Of a stretch of DNA of 64,000 bases, positions 1-8,813 are shown piece by piece. Position numbers and translations under genes: made by a program. The DNA comes from NORP23 sp050302475. Lineage in GTDB: Bacteria > Pseudomonadota > Alphaproteobacteria > Rhodobacterales > Rhodobacteraceae. The notes beneath the pieces were generated by a model. It had not been told where the DNA came from. It did not search any database and was given only the letters and a program-made list of their open reading frames with translations. Numbering within the stretch: position 1 is the first letter of the stretch; each line of letters starts with the position of its first letter. The stretch is taken from NCBI GenBank assembly GCA_050302475.1, contig JBNLBF010000013.1, forward strand, positions 21,468-85,467. The letters are read 5' to 3'.

Positions 1-128
1 ATTCCATCCATGCCGGCACCAACGTTAAAGAAGGCGAGAAATGGGCCTATACGTTGTGGTGGCGACAGCTTGCCTATCATGTGCAACGGGAATATCCCGC
101 AACCGCAGGCGAATTTACAACGCTCTGA
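1..128 (+). CDS. 2OG-Fe(II) oxygenase, prolyl 4-hydroxylase type (C-terminal end only)
   Basis: The third reading frame is open from the window edge to TGA at 126-128 and gives about 41 residues beginning SIHAGTNVKEGEKWAYTLW. The pattern H-A-G-x-x-V-x-x-G-E-K-W is the end of the double-stranded beta-helix of P4H-type dioxygenases: the His would be the last iron ligand and the Lys (in GEKW) would bind the 2-oxoglutarate carboxylate. The 5' part, including the H-x-D motif, lies outside the window, so substrate and full length are unknown. The stop is one base from the stop of the convergent olsA gene. The family assignment rests on this short conserved block only. Confidence 0.72.
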   Translation, partial: SIHAGTNVKEGEKWAYTLWWRQLAYHVQREYPATAGEFTTL

Positions 129-129
129 G

Positions 130-966
130 TCAGGCAATCGGTCCAGCGTCGGCGAGAGGAATTCCCAAATCCGCCGCCAGCGTTTCACGCACCGTTGAAC
201 CGCAATATTTCGCCAAATCTTTGCGGGTTTCGAAATCTGCCGCAGGCACAGGATCATGAAGCGTGACCTTCACCCGTCCCCCGCTCGACAGTGCCAGCAC
301 ATGTGCGAGGCTTTTGAAAAACGACATATCTCCGCCCCAACCATAAAAGGTCTCTTCCTGCCCCGGGGGCGGGAAATAGGTCAATGTCGCTGGCTGGATC
401 CACGCGCTTTCAATCAGTTCCGGCGTGTGGAAAACCGCAAACAGGGTCGATTTGAACTCGAACACGCGACGACCGTCTGTGCTGGTCCCTTCAGGGAAGA
501 AACATAAGGGATCCCCGCGATCCAACCGTTTTTTCAACGCCACCTGATGCTTTCCGGCTTGCGAGGTCCGCCGCTCGATAAAGACCGTACCGACCACCGC
601 CGCCAGAAATCCGATGAAGGGCCATTTGCGGACCTCGGACTTGGCAACAAACGCCATGCGCGTAAGACTGTGCAGCACGAAAATATCAAGCCAGGAGATA
701 TGGTTCGCGACAATCGCCCCGCCATGTTTCATTGGTGCGCCATGCAATTCCACCCGAACGCCGGTCAGGAACAACCCCATCTTGCCCCAGATCAGCGGCA
801 TCCAGTTGGACAGTTTGAACGGGAATATTTTTTCCAGCAGGTAAAGGACGATATAGGTCGTGATAATCACAACCGATCCGACAAAGAACGCAACGAAACG
901 GATCGCGAAGCGTATCCATTGCAGCGGATTTGGCCGGGGATAAGTTGCATCCAGGGAATCCGCCAT
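130..966 (-). CDS. olsA: Lysophospholipid acyltransferase OlsA (PlsC family), ornithine lipid synthesis
   Basis: Protein of 278 aa. A hydrophobic segment at about residues 21-45 would anchor it to the inner membrane. The PlsC acyltransferase signature is complete: H-x4-D as NHISWLD (His89, Asp94) and FPEGT at 157-161. Because it follows an olsB-like gene with a one-base TAATG overlap, the likely reaction is O-acylation of lyso-ornithine lipid to ornithine lipid, a phosphorus-free membrane lipid. The sequence alone cannot exclude a general 1-acyl-glycerol-3-phosphate acyltransferase; the olsB neighbour favours OlsA. No own promoter is expected because of the overlap. Confidence 0.85.
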   Translation of the reverse strand: MADSLDATYPRPNPLQWIRFAIRFVAFFVGSVVIITTYIVLYLLEKIFPFKLSNWMPLIWGKMGLFLTGVRVELHGAPMKHGGAIVANHISWLDIFVLHSLTRMAFVAKSEVRKWPFIGFLAAVVGTVFIERRTSQAGKHQVALKKRLDRGDPLCFFPEGTSTDGRRVFEFKSTLFAVFHTPELIESAWIQPATLTYFPPPGQEETFYGWGGDMSFFKSLAHVLALSSGGRVKVTLHDPVPAADFETRKDLAKYCGSTVRETLAADLGIPLADAGPIA

Positions 967-1742
967 TAGCGTCTGCTCCGTCCATAGAATTCGCGGTATT
1001 TGTCCGCCATCAGTGCAGTATCCATGATCAGACAGACATCCACCGTGTTAAATTCATGATCCACCCAAGCCCCTTCACCGACGAAACCGCCGAGCCGCAG
1101 ATAGGCTTTAATCAGCGACGGCACTTTGCGCAAGGCGCGTAATTTATCTATCTCGTCACGATCAATCCGGTCCATGGCAATCGCGTTTTCCGGTCGGGCT
1201 GTGACACGCAGGTTTTCGGGCGCAAGATAGTGGTGATGGAGGAAGGACAGAGCCTCCTCGATCGGTTTAGGATCGGCGGTGTGGAAGCTGGCGACACCGA
1301 ACAGGATCTCCACCCCATGCTCGACCACATATTCCCCCAGCCCATCCCAAAGCGCGTGCATGCCCAGCCCGCCGCGATAATCCTTGTGGATACAGGACCG
1401 GCCCAGTTCCAACGTTTCGCGGTCGAGCATCTCCAGCTTCGACAGGTCATATTCCGACGCGCCGTAAAATCCGATCCCCTGTTTGGCAACAGAGCCGCGC
1501 ATCAGACGATAGACCCCGACAGCAGCGTCGGCAGGATCGCAGTCGCGATCCCGGTCGATTAGCAACAGATGTTCGAAATAGGGATCAAACCGATCTTTTT
1601 CGCGCCGCTCCGCCTGTTCTTCCGGCGTAGCAGCAGCCCCCATTTCTTCGACAAATACTTTGTAACGAAGTCTTTGCGCGGCAGCGACATCCGCATCGCT
1701 TGAGGCCAAACGGACCTCAAATCGCGTGCTGTCTGGTTTCAT
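966..1742 (-). CDS. olsB: L-ornithine N-alpha-acyltransferase OlsB (GNAT-like)
   Basis: Protein of 258 aa with the layout of the acyl-ACP-dependent ornithine acyltransferase family: an early segment AAQRLRYKVFVEE, a central block with LELGRSCIHKDYRGG, and a late A-x-L-R-L-GGFVGEGAWVD stretch. It would transfer a 3-hydroxyacyl chain from ACP to ornithine, giving lyso-ornithine lipid for OlsA, whose start overlaps its stop. The ATG at 1742 has GGAGG about ten bases upstream. The gene diverges from chpT, and the 177-bp gap must hold promoters for both. No frameshift or missing region is visible. Confidence 0.85.
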   Translation of the reverse strand: MKPDSTRFEVRLASSDADVAAAQRLRYKVFVEEMGAAATPEEQAERREKDRFDPYFEHLLLIDRDRDCDPADAAVGVYRLMRGSVAKQGIGFYGASEYDLSKLEMLDRETLELGRSCIHKDYRGGLGMHALWDGLGEYVVEHGVEILFGVASFHTADPKPIEEALSFLHHHYLAPENLRVTARPENAIAMDRIDRDEIDKLRALRKVPSLIKAYLRLGGFVGEGAWVDHEFNTVDVCLIMDTALMADKYREFYGRSRR

Positions 1743-1856
1743 TTCCGGGCTGCCTCCGCTCGCCGAATACTCGGGCGCCTCACCCTAGTCGGTTCCCGAA
1801 AGAGGCGCAACCAGACAAACTTGACGGGATACATCATTAAATTGCATTCTGGGGTT

Positions 1857-1871
1857 TTAACTATACCTTAA
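1857..1871 (+). promoter_or_regulatory. CtrA box upstream of chpT
   Basis: TTAACTATACCTTAAC is a perfect TTAA-N7-TTAA(C) CtrA recognition motif, 48 bp before the chpT start codon and in the divergent olsB/chpT gap. ChpT is the phosphotransferase that feeds phosphate to CtrA, so the site suggests feedback control of the relay. The match is seen directly; binding is inferred. Confidence 0.75.
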
Positions 1872-1919
1872 CGCTAAATCGGGCAGTAATGCTTTGAAAT
1901 TTATGAAATTGAAGAATGT

Positions 1920-2519
1920 ATGACGCCAAAAATTGACATCCCCTCCTTGGTTTCTTCGCGCATCTGCCATGACCTGATCTCTCCCGTCGGGGCGGTCAGC
2001 AACGGTCTTGAACTGTTGGAAGCCATGATGAACCGGACACCTGAACTGGCACTTATCGAAGACAGCGTCGATAGCGCCAAGGCTAAGCTCCAGTATTTCC
2101 GGGTCTGTTTCGGCAACGCCTCTACTGGAGGCGAGATCAGCCGCTCGGAACTGGAACGCACCGGCACGGCGATGTTGACGGGTCCCAGGACGCAGATCCG
2201 TTGGTCTTTGGATCAGGACAGCTATCCGCGCGTCACTGCAAAGCTATTATTCCTGCTGCTGCTTTGTGTGGAAACGGCCCTACCGCTGGGCGGTGATATC
2301 ACTGTCGATCACAACGGATCAATCTGGACCATTACGGTAACGGCACCGCGCCTGAAACGCGAGGATGCCTGGGACATGCTGGAAATAGGTACGCCTTTGA
2401 TGGATGTTCCCCCGGCCCAGGTTCAGTTCCTGCTGCTTGCCGACCTGACACTTGGTGAAGGGAAGGTCATCAACACAATGTTCGGCGAGACAACCTTGTC
2501 GGTTAGTCTAGACATCTGA
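1920..2519 (+). CDS. chpT: Histidine phosphotransferase ChpT
   Basis: Protein of 199 aa. The N-terminal dimerisation helix carries SSRICHDLISPVGAVSNG, with His17 as the phospho-acceptor, followed by a degenerate ATPase-like fold without nucleotide-binding boxes, as in ChpT. In alphaproteobacteria ChpT moves phosphate from the hybrid kinase CckA to the response regulators CtrA and CpdR, controlling cell cycle in Caulobacter and motility or gene transfer agents in Rhodobacteraceae. The ATG at 1920 is preceded by a weak GAAG. A perfect CtrA box lies upstream. Its 3' end overlaps the convergent carbonic anhydrase gene by 17 bp. cckA and ctrA are not in the window. Confidence 0.92.
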   Translation: MTPKIDIPSLVSSRICHDLISPVGAVSNGLELLEAMMNRTPELALIEDSVDSAKAKLQYFRVCFGNASTGGEISRSELERTGTAMLTGPRTQIRWSLDQDSYPRVTAKLLFLLLLCVETALPLGGDITVDHNGSIWTITVTAPRLKREDAWDMLEIGTPLMDVPPAQVQFLLLADLTLGEGKVINTMFGETTLSVSLDI

Positions 2520-3030
2520 GGCCGGACCGGAAGCGGCGCATATTTTCCTGATAATGTTGGGCGGAGTGTCGTAACCCCTCGATAGCCGCCTCATCAAGCG
2601 CGCGGATCACTTTGCCCGGCGCGCCAACAACCAGCGAGCCATCCGGAATGACCTTTCCTTCCGTGATCAGCGCCCCTGCCCCAATCAGGCAGTTTCGCCC
2701 GATCTTAGCGCCATTCAGCACGGTCGCTCCCATCCCGATAAGGCTGTTCTCGCCAATCTCGCACCCGTGGATCATGGCTTTGTGGCCAATCGTGCAGCCC
2801 GCGCCGACCCTCACCGGAAATCCCGGGTCCGTGTGAAAAACGCAGTTTTCCTGTACATTCGAACCTGCACCGATGCTGATAGGTTCGTTATCCCCACGGA
2901 TCACCGTCCCAAACCAGATGCCGACACCCGTTTCCACATGCACATCACCGATCAGAACCGCGGTTGGCGCAATCCAATAATCACCGTCCTCGGGTAAAGT
3001 TGGCTCAACATTATCAAGGGCATATATCAT
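2503..3030 (-). CDS. Gamma-type carbonic anhydrase family protein (left-handed beta helix)
   Basis: Protein of 175 aa made of imperfect hexapeptide repeats that predict a trimeric left-handed parallel beta helix. Three histidines at 66, 83 and 88 (in FHTDPG and IGHKAMIHG) have the spacing of the metal ligands of gamma carbonic anhydrases, so a bound Zn or Fe and CO2 hydration are plausible. Many members of this family have no measured carbonic anhydrase activity, so the role remains uncertain. The start overlaps the gmk stop as ATGA, indicating one transcript with yicC-gmk. The 3' end overlaps chpT convergently. Confidence 0.85.
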   Translation of the reverse strand: MIYALDNVEPTLPEDGDYWIAPTAVLIGDVHVETGVGIWFGTVIRGDNEPISIGAGSNVQENCVFHTDPGFPVRVGAGCTIGHKAMIHGCEIGENSLIGMGATVLNGAKIGRNCLIGAGALITEGKVIPDGSLVVGAPGKVIRALDEAAIEGLRHSAQHYQENMRRFRSGLRCLD

Positions 3031-3668
3031 TTCTGTCGCGCTTCGAATTCCGTGTTCAATCCATTGACGAAGGGCACCAGTTCCGGCCGCCGATCCCGGC
3101 GCAGCCGTTCCGCCGTCAGAATAGCCTGCAGTTTTGCCTCAGCCAGATCAACATCATCATTGATCAGAACATAATCATATTCCGCCCAATGGCTGATTTC
3201 GGATCGTGACTGATCCATCCGTCCTTCGATAACATCGTCACTATCTTGTCCACGATTGCGCAGGCGCTCTTCGAGCTCGGCGATGGAAGGCGGCAAAATG
3301 AAAATCGACACAACGCTTTCTTTCAGACGCGAGTTTCGGATCTGTTGTCCGCCCTGCCAGTCAACGTCAAACAACACATCCTTGCCGTCATTAATCGCCG
3401 CCTCGACCGGCTCCAGTGGTGAACCATAAAGATTTCCGAAAACTTCCGCATGTTCCAGCATCCCGCCGCTGTCCACCAGCGCCATAAATTCTTCGCGGGA
3501 TTTGAAATAATAATGCTGCCCGTTTACCTCGCCCGGTCTTGGCGGGCGTGTCGTCGCAGAAATGGAAAAGCTGACATCCGGATCATCTTCCAGCACCCGC
3601 CGTGACAGGGTCGATTTCCCTGCGCCCGAAGGCGAAGACAGGATGATGAGGATACCTCGGCGTTTCAT
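3027..3668 (-). CDS. gmk: Guanylate kinase
   Basis: Protein of 213 aa converting GMP to GDP with ATP in the cytosol. The P-loop SSPSGAGKST is at residues 11-20, followed by the GMP-binding stretch SATTRPPRPGEVNGQHYYF and the DVDWQGGQQI block typical of bacterial Gmk. Length matches the family. The ATG at 3668 is preceded by GGAG seven bases upstream, and that site overlaps the end of yicC. The order yicC-gmk is widely conserved. No unusual feature is seen. Confidence 0.96.
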   Translation of the reverse strand: MKRRGILIILSSPSGAGKSTLSRRVLEDDPDVSFSISATTRPPRPGEVNGQHYYFKSREEFMALVDSGGMLEHAEVFGNLYGSPLEPVEAAINDGKDVLFDVDWQGGQQIRNSRLKESVVSIFILPPSIAELEERLRNRGQDSDDVIEGRMDQSRSEISHWAEYDYVLINDDVDLAEAKLQAILTAERLRRDRRPELVPFVNGLNTEFEARQK

Positions 3669-3671
3669 CGG

Positions 3672-4559
3672 CTACTCCAAATTTTGAACCTGCTCCCGCA
3701 TTTGATCGATTACGACCTTAAGTTCAAGCCCAATGGCAGTCAGCGCGGAATCTCCGGATTTGGAGCATAGCGTGTTGGCCTCGCGGTTGAATTCCTGCAT
3801 CAGGAAGTCGAATTTTCGTCCAATTGGCCCTTTGACCTGCAGAAGTTCCTGCGCCGCCGCGATATGAGCATCAAGGCGATCCAGCTCCTCCGTCACGTCG
3901 GATTTGACCGCCAGAACTGCGAGTTCCTGAGCCAATCGGGTCTCATCAGCAACGTCCGTTATGTCCAGCAGCGCCTTCACTTTCTCGCGCAGGGTGTCCC
4001 CAGCTTTGGCATTGCGTGCCCCTGCGGTGTCCCGCGCCGCCCGCGCCAATTCCTGCAATTTGGCGGTTTGCTCGCTCAGGCGTTCGGCAATCACCTTACC
4101 TTCGGCTTCCCGTGCTTCCACAAATTTGCGCATAACATCTTTGATCTGCGCCCCGGCATCTTCCAGCCAGCATGTGTTTGATGCCTGTCCGCTATCCCAA
4201 ATCCATTTCTGATCAAACAGATCGCCGATACTGGTTGGCGACAGCGCCAATCCTGCTGCTTTGGCGGCAGCTTCGGCATGTTTGGCAGCGTCGATTACGG
4301 AGGCAAGGTTTTCTTCAATCAGCTTGGGCGCAAAACTGTCAGCCTTCGCCGACAGTTTGAGATGCACCGACACATTCCCGCGCGACACATGCTTTGGCAA
4401 TTCCGCGCGCAGTTTCGGCTCCAGTGACTCCGCCCCTTCGGGAAGACGGACGCGCACGTCCAGACCACGGCCATTGACCGAGCGGACTTCCCAAGACCAA
4501 CTGATCCCTTCTCTCTCGCCAGACACCGTTCCAAAGCCGGTCATGGATTGCAGAGACAT
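3672..4559 (-). CDS. yicC: YicC family protein (putative endoribonuclease)
   Basis: Protein of 295 aa beginning MSLQSMTGFG, the hallmark N terminus of YicC. The C-terminal domain contains the conserved G-R-K-F-D-F-L-M-Q-E-F-N-R-E-A-N-T block near residues 250-266. YicC homologs have been linked to RNA cleavage and stationary-phase survival. I choose the ATG at 4559 over the one at 4565: GAGAGG lies six bases before 4559 but abuts 4565. It leads an operon with gmk and the gamma carbonic anhydrase, and diverges from the PAS gene. Confidence 0.9.
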   Translation of the reverse strand: MSLQSMTGFGTVSGEREGISWSWEVRSVNGRGLDVRVRLPEGAESLEPKLRAELPKHVSRGNVSVHLKLSAKADSFAPKLIEENLASVIDAAKHAEAAAKAAGLALSPTSIGDLFDQKWIWDSGQASNTCWLEDAGAQIKDVMRKFVEAREAEGKVIAERLSEQTAKLQELARAARDTAGARNAKAGDTLREKVKALLDITDVADETRLAQELAVLAVKSDVTEELDRLDAHIAAAQELLQVKGPIGRKFDFLMQEFNREANTLCSKSGDSALTAIGLELKVVIDQMREQVQNLE

Positions 4560-4717
4560 ACCCATCCTCTCGTTAAGCTTTTGAATTTTATTAACCTATT
4601 ATCAGTTTGTTAACCATGCAGCATCTATTTTCGAGAAAATTCGCTAAAATGCGATATGTTTACGAAACAGTAACCATTTTGAAGCGGCCGCCAGTATGCC
4701 GCAGACACAGGACCAGG

Positions 4718-5350
4718 ATGACGCACTCCACGCTTCGTACCCTTCGCGCACATTGGGATGAGATTTGTGAAGGCGACCTGCCGCCGTTTCGCTCTGACAT
4801 TGAGCCGCGCAAAATTCCTGAAGTGCTGGATACGCTGTTCATTTTCGAACAGTTGGGGCCCAAGGACACGCGGGTGCGGATTGCCGGTCTGAAACTGTGT
4901 GAAATGATGGGCATGGAGGTGCGCGGTCAGTCCCCGATGTCCTTCTTTCAGGACAATTCGCGCGGGCGCTTTGATTCCGTCCTGACCGAGGTGCTGGGGC
5001 AACCGAAAGTGGCCTATCTGGGGCTGGACACCAAAGACAAGCAGGACAATGAGAGCCATGTGGAAATGATCCTGCTGCCGCTGCGCAGTGATTTTGGCGA
5101 TATTAGCCGTGTCATTGGCTGCGTAACCGTCCCGGATAGCGGCTTCACTGCCCCCATTCGCTACCATATCTCCAGCGTCAATATGGATAACCCATTCCGG
5201 AATCGCCCGGCCTCTGACCAGGGGTTCGCGGAACCAACACCAGAATTTTCTATGGATGGTGTCCCAGTGCTACGCACTGTCGAAGGGAACACGTCTGTTA
5301 AACGCGAGAAACGCGCCGCGAAGATAACTCATCTGAAGCTTGTGGATTAA
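4718..5350 (+). CDS. PAS domain-containing protein (PAS_5 family)
   Basis: Protein of 210 aa from the chosen ATG at 4718; the frame is also open back to 4607, but the family normally starts shortly before LRTLRAHWDE and AGGACCAGG lies just upstream. The stretch from about residue 5 to 130 (LRAHWDEICEG, IEPRKIPEVL, RIAGLKLCEMMGMEVRG, SFFQ) matches the alphaproteobacterial PAS_5 pattern. No kinase, cyclase or DNA-binding domain follows; the last 60 residues are low-complexity and basic. It may be a small sensor or adaptor; ligand and partner are unknown. The long AT-rich upstream region (4566-4717) has several TTAAC half-sites but no complete CtrA box. Confidence 0.75.
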   Translation: MTHSTLRTLRAHWDEICEGDLPPFRSDIEPRKIPEVLDTLFIFEQLGPKDTRVRIAGLKLCEMMGMEVRGQSPMSFFQDNSRGRFDSVLTEVLGQPKVAYLGLDTKDKQDNESHVEMILLPLRSDFGDISRVIGCVTVPDSGFTAPIRYHISSVNMDNPFRNRPASDQGFAEPTPEFSMDGVPVLRTVEGNTSVKREKRAAKITHLKLVD

Positions 5351-5478
5351 GCCTGCAGTGATGGGTTAGCGCATGCGCGCCCAATCTTTTTTCATATCCA
5401 TTTTTCCTTACCCAACAGGAGTAGGACGAAGTTCAATCGTCCTTGCAACGGGCATGAAGCCCCCGCCAGTCGCCCGGG

Positions 5479-6327
5479 TTAAAGCGCAAATTCTGAGTCA
5501 GGAATGCCCTGCAGGGACAAGAGCGCGGTCAGATCGGAATGATATAGTTTCGCCGTCGCCACTGCCGCCAATGCTGGCTTGGCGTGATACGCGACACCAA
5601 GGCCAGCAACCTCCACCATCGCGCGGTCATTCGCACCGTCACCAACCGCCAGAACATCCGCAGCGGAATATCCCCCCGCTGCGCAATATCGCTGCAAAGC
5701 ATCAAGTTTCGCCTGTTGTCCCAGCACAGGTTTTTGCACGCGCCCTGTGAGTTCCCCCGTCGCCACCAGCAAGTGGTTGGCCTGATTGGTCTGGAACCCT
5801 GCCGCCGCCCCGACGCGGGAGGTGAAAAAATCAAATCCGCCAGACACAAGGGCGGTCATAGCCCCCAACGCATTCATTGTCTGCACCAACACTGCCGCCC
5901 CGGGATTAAGCGAGATCCGTTCGTCATAGCAGCGTTGCAGGACCTCTTCGGACAAGCCGCGCAGCAGCCCGACACGCTCGTCGATAGCCTCTTCGAAATC
6001 CAGTTCTCCGCGCATCGCGCGTTCGGTGATATCAGCCACGCGGTCTTTGACCCCGGCGAAATCGGCCAGCTCGTCGATACATTCCACCGGGATAATCGTG
6101 CTATCCATGTCGGCTATCAGCAGCTTTTTGCGGCGATTGGCGGCCGGGACAACATTGATATCGACATGCGGCAGATCAACAGTCGGATTTTCGCCGTCAA
6201 AGGCAAATTCAACCGCTTTGTCAGACAGCCGCCTTGCAGGGGACGTCTCGGGCAACTGCCCGATCACTTCGCGCACAATCGTGTCGCTGACCCCTTTGGC
6301 AGAGGTCAGCACGCAGATTTTGGTCAT
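5479..6327 (-). CDS. serB: Phosphoserine phosphatase SerB
   Basis: Protein of 282 aa catalysing the last step of serine synthesis. The HAD motif I is IADMDSTIIP (nucleophile Asp73, acid/base Asp75), motif II lies in ALVSGGFDFF and motif III/IV in AVGDGANDRAM. An N-terminal regulatory region of about 70 residues precedes the HAD core, as in other proteobacterial SerB. Its start overlaps the stop of the upstream DAHP synthase by one base (TGATG), so the two are translationally coupled. serA and serC are about 32 kb away in the same window. The 128-bp gap to the PAS gene holds no gene that I can see. Confidence 0.95.
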   Translation of the reverse strand: MTKICVLTSAKGVSDTIVREVIGQLPETSPARRLSDKAVEFAFDGENPTVDLPHVDINVVPAANRRKKLLIADMDSTIIPVECIDELADFAGVKDRVADITERAMRGELDFEEAIDERVGLLRGLSEEVLQRCYDERISLNPGAAVLVQTMNALGAMTALVSGGFDFFTSRVGAAAGFQTNQANHLLVATGELTGRVQKPVLGQQAKLDALQRYCAAGGYSAADVLAVGDGANDRAMVEVAGLGVAYHAKPALAAVATAKLYHSDLTALLSLQGIPDSEFAL

Positions 6328-7703
6328 CAGCCGTTTGCGCCCGCAGCCGCCAGTTCGCGATCACGGCCCTGAATCTCTTCGGCCACTAGGAACGCCAGTT
6401 CCAGCGATTGCGAGGCATTGAGGCGCGGGTCACAAGCCGTGTGATAGCGATCCGACAGATCTTCGTCCGACACGGCGCGCAGGCCGCCGGTGCATTCGGT
6501 CACATCCTTGCCGGTCATTTCAAAATGCACGCCGCCAGCATAGGTGCCTTCGGATTTGTGGATGGCGAAGAACTCGCGAACCTCGGCCAAGACACGCTCA
6601 AACGGGCGGGTTTTGTAGCCGCTGTCCGATTTGATCGTGTTGCCATGCATCGGATCACAGGACCAGACAACGTTCTTGCCCTCCCGTTCGATCACCTTGA
6701 TCAGCCCCGGCAGGTGGTCACCCACTTTGCCAGCCCCAAACCGGTTGATCAGCGTCAGACGGCCCGGTTCATTCTCCGGGTTCAGCAGATCACACAGGCG
6801 GATCAGTTCCTCGGGATCAAGGCTTGGTCCGCATTTCAGGCCAATCGGATTGATAACGCCACGGGCAAACTCGACATGTGCACCGTCGGGCTGACGCGTG
6901 CGGTCCCCGATCCAGATCATATGGCCTGAGCCCGCAATTTGTTGACCGGTTGTACTGTCCACACGGCAGAGCGCTTCTTCATATTCCAGCAGCAAGGCTT
7001 CGTGGCTTGTATAATAATCCACCGTGCCCAGTTCAGCATTGGTTTCCGCCGTCAGGCCGGCCGCGGACATAAAGTCCAGCGTGTCCTGAATGCGGTTCGC
7101 CATGTCGCGATATTTCTCGGCTTCGTCACTGTCGGTGAAGCCGAGCGTCCAGCTGTGCACGCGGTGAATATCCGCGAAACCACCTTTGGAGAAAGCCCGC
7201 AGCAGGTTCAGCGATGCTGCCGCCTGCGTATAGGCTTGCAACATGCGGTTCGGATCGGGAATGCGGGCTTCGGGTGTGAAATCGAATCCATTGATGATGT
7301 CGCCGCGGTAGGAGGGCAGCTCCACGCCTTCCACGGTTTCTGTCGGCGCAGAGCGCGGCTTGGCGAACTGCCCGGCCATCCGGCCAACCTTCACAACCGG
7401 CAATTTCGCGCCATAAGTCAGCACCATCGCCATCTGCAACATCACCTTGAACGTATCGCGGATCGTGTCGGCACCGAATTCGGCGAAACTTTCGGCGCAA
7501 TCGCCACCTTGCAGCAGGAAGGCACGACCTTCTGCGACTTCGCCCAGTTCAGCTTTCAGACGACGGGCCTCGCCGCCAAAGACCAAGGGCGGATAAGATG
7601 CCAGCTTCGACTCCACGGCATACAGCGCCTCGAGGTCGGTATACTCGGGCATCTGAATCCGCTCTTTTTTGCGCCAGTCAGATTTGTTCCAAGTTGCGGG
7701 CAT
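6327..7703 (-). CDS. Class II 3-deoxy-7-phosphoheptulonate (DAHP) synthase
   Basis: Protein of 458 aa that condenses phosphoenolpyruvate and erythrose 4-phosphate, the entry step to aromatic amino acids. It is the plant/actinobacterial-like type II enzyme: FLLQGGDCAESFAEF, VGRMAGQFAKPRS, GAGKVGDHLPGLI and WSCDPMHGNT are all present. The frame opens further upstream, but the ATG at 7703 (MPATWNKSDW) has AGGAGCAAGGAAA directly before it and fits family N termini. It forms a two-gene unit with serB. The upstream 140 bp separates it from the divergent GlxA-type regulator. Confidence 0.94.
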   Translation of the reverse strand: MPATWNKSDWRKKERIQMPEYTDLEALYAVESKLASYPPLVFGGEARRLKAELGEVAEGRAFLLQGGDCAESFAEFGADTIRDTFKVMLQMAMVLTYGAKLPVVKVGRMAGQFAKPRSAPTETVEGVELPSYRGDIINGFDFTPEARIPDPNRMLQAYTQAAASLNLLRAFSKGGFADIHRVHSWTLGFTDSDEAEKYRDMANRIQDTLDFMSAAGLTAETNAELGTVDYYTSHEALLLEYEEALCRVDSTTGQQIAGSGHMIWIGDRTRQPDGAHVEFARGVINPIGLKCGPSLDPEELIRLCDLLNPENEPGRLTLINRFGAGKVGDHLPGLIKVIEREGKNVVWSCDPMHGNTIKSDSGYKTRPFERVLAEVREFFAIHKSEGTYAGGVHFEMTGKDVTECTGGLRAVSDEDLSDRYHTACDPRLNASQSLELAFLVAEEIQGRDRELAAAGANG

Positions 7704-7841
7704 TTTCCTTGCTCCTGAATCATGAATTTGGACTGCTCTTATAGGGGAAGTGAATTTCATTGACCATCCCTTGAAAATGAACAAAAGTTCTTTCCACGAC
7801 ACGCTAAATGTCGCATTTGCTTTCTGATCAAGAGGTGTCGG

Positions 7842-8813
7842 TTGGAAGAGTTTACCGAAGCGACAACCGCACGGTTTGTCTTTGTCCTGTTGCCAAATTT
7901 CTCCCTGATGGCATTCACAAGTGCTGTAGAACCCCTGAGAATTGCGAACCGAATGGCCGCGACTCAGCTGTATGATTGGCGGCTGGCAAGTTTGGATGGC
8001 GCTCCGGTAACCTGTTCGGGCGGTGTAACGATCCTCACAGATATGGGGCTGACCGAGGTTGATCGGAACGAGACCATTATCCTTTGCGGCGGTGTTGATA
8101 TCGAAAAAGCGACAACGCCTGAACTTATAAACTGGGTGCGTCGGCAGGCACGGAAAGGCATGCCAATCGGCGGCTTATGTACGGCAACGCATGTGTTGGC
8201 TAAGGCAGGGCTGATCGACGGCCGGCGCGTGACGATCCACTGGGAAAACCGCGAGTCATTCATCGAGAATTACCCCGATATTGAATTGGTCGGGTCCATC
8301 TATGCGATTGACCGGAACCGGTACACATCTGCCGGGGGGACCGCGGCGGCGGATCTCATGCTGCGCCTGATTGCCAATGATCACGGACGCGATCTGGCAA
8401 ATGCGGTGGCGGATCAGATGATCTATACAACCGTGCGCACCGACAAGGACGAGCAACGTCTGTCCATTCCGACCCGGATTGGCGTCAGACATCCGAAATT
8501 ATCTTCTGTTATCAAGAAGATGGAGGAAAACCTGGAGGAACCGATCTCGCCTGCGAAACTCGCTGAAGAGGTTGGAATATCGACCCGGCAGTTGGAAAGG
8601 CTATTCCGGCGCTACCTCGTCCGCTCCCCCAAACGCTACTACATGGAACTGCGCCTGCAAAAGGCACGGCATCTGTTGCTGCAAACAGATATGAGCGTGA
8701 TCAATGTGGCGCTGGCCTGCGGTTTTACTTCACCGTCGCATTTCTCGAAATGTTACCGAACCCATTTTGCGACCACTCCCTATCGTGAACGGGGCACACA
8801 AGAAGATACCTAG
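7842..8813 (+). CDS. GlxA family AraC-type transcriptional regulator
   Basis: Protein of 323 aa with two domains. Residues about 10-190 form a DJ-1/PfpI (class I glutamine amidotransferase-like) domain with a GGLCTATHVLAKAGLIDG nucleophile-elbow region and a Cys. Residues about 220-318 form an AraC/XylS double helix-turn-helix (ISPAKLAEEVGISTRQLERLFRR; VINVALACGFTSPSHFSKCYR). Relatives of this type control betaine, carnitine or choline catabolism; the target here is unknown, since no such genes adjoin. The apparent start is TTG at 7842 with AGAGG six bases before it. The end overlaps the convergent cyclo-ligase gene by four bases. Confidence 0.88.
   Translation: MEEFTEATTARFVFVLLPNFSLMAFTSAVEPLRIANRMAATQLYDWRLASLDGAPVTCSGGVTILTDMGLTEVDRNETIILCGGVDIEKATTPELINWVRRQARKGMPIGGLCTATHVLAKAGLIDGRRVTIHWENRESFIENYPDIELVGSIYAIDRNRYTSAGGTAAADLMLRLIANDHGRDLANAVADQMIYTTVRTDKDEQRLSIPTRIGVRHPKLSSVIKKMEENLEEPISPAKLAEEVGISTRQLERLFRRYLVRSPKRYYMELRLQKARHLLLQTDMSVINVALACGFTSPSHFSKCYRTHFATTPYRERGTQEDT

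Noticed and set aside
10..259. Two plus-strand frames at the window start
   Set aside because: They overlap the true third-frame end of a P4H-type oxygenase and part of olsA and resemble nothing.
4566..4717. CtrA site before the PAS gene
   Set aside because: Several TTAAC half-sites occur but none has the TTAA-N7-TTAA spacing.
5408..5445. Terminator between PAS gene and serB (GGACGA/TCGTCC)
   Set aside because: Only a 6-bp stem without T-tract on either strand.
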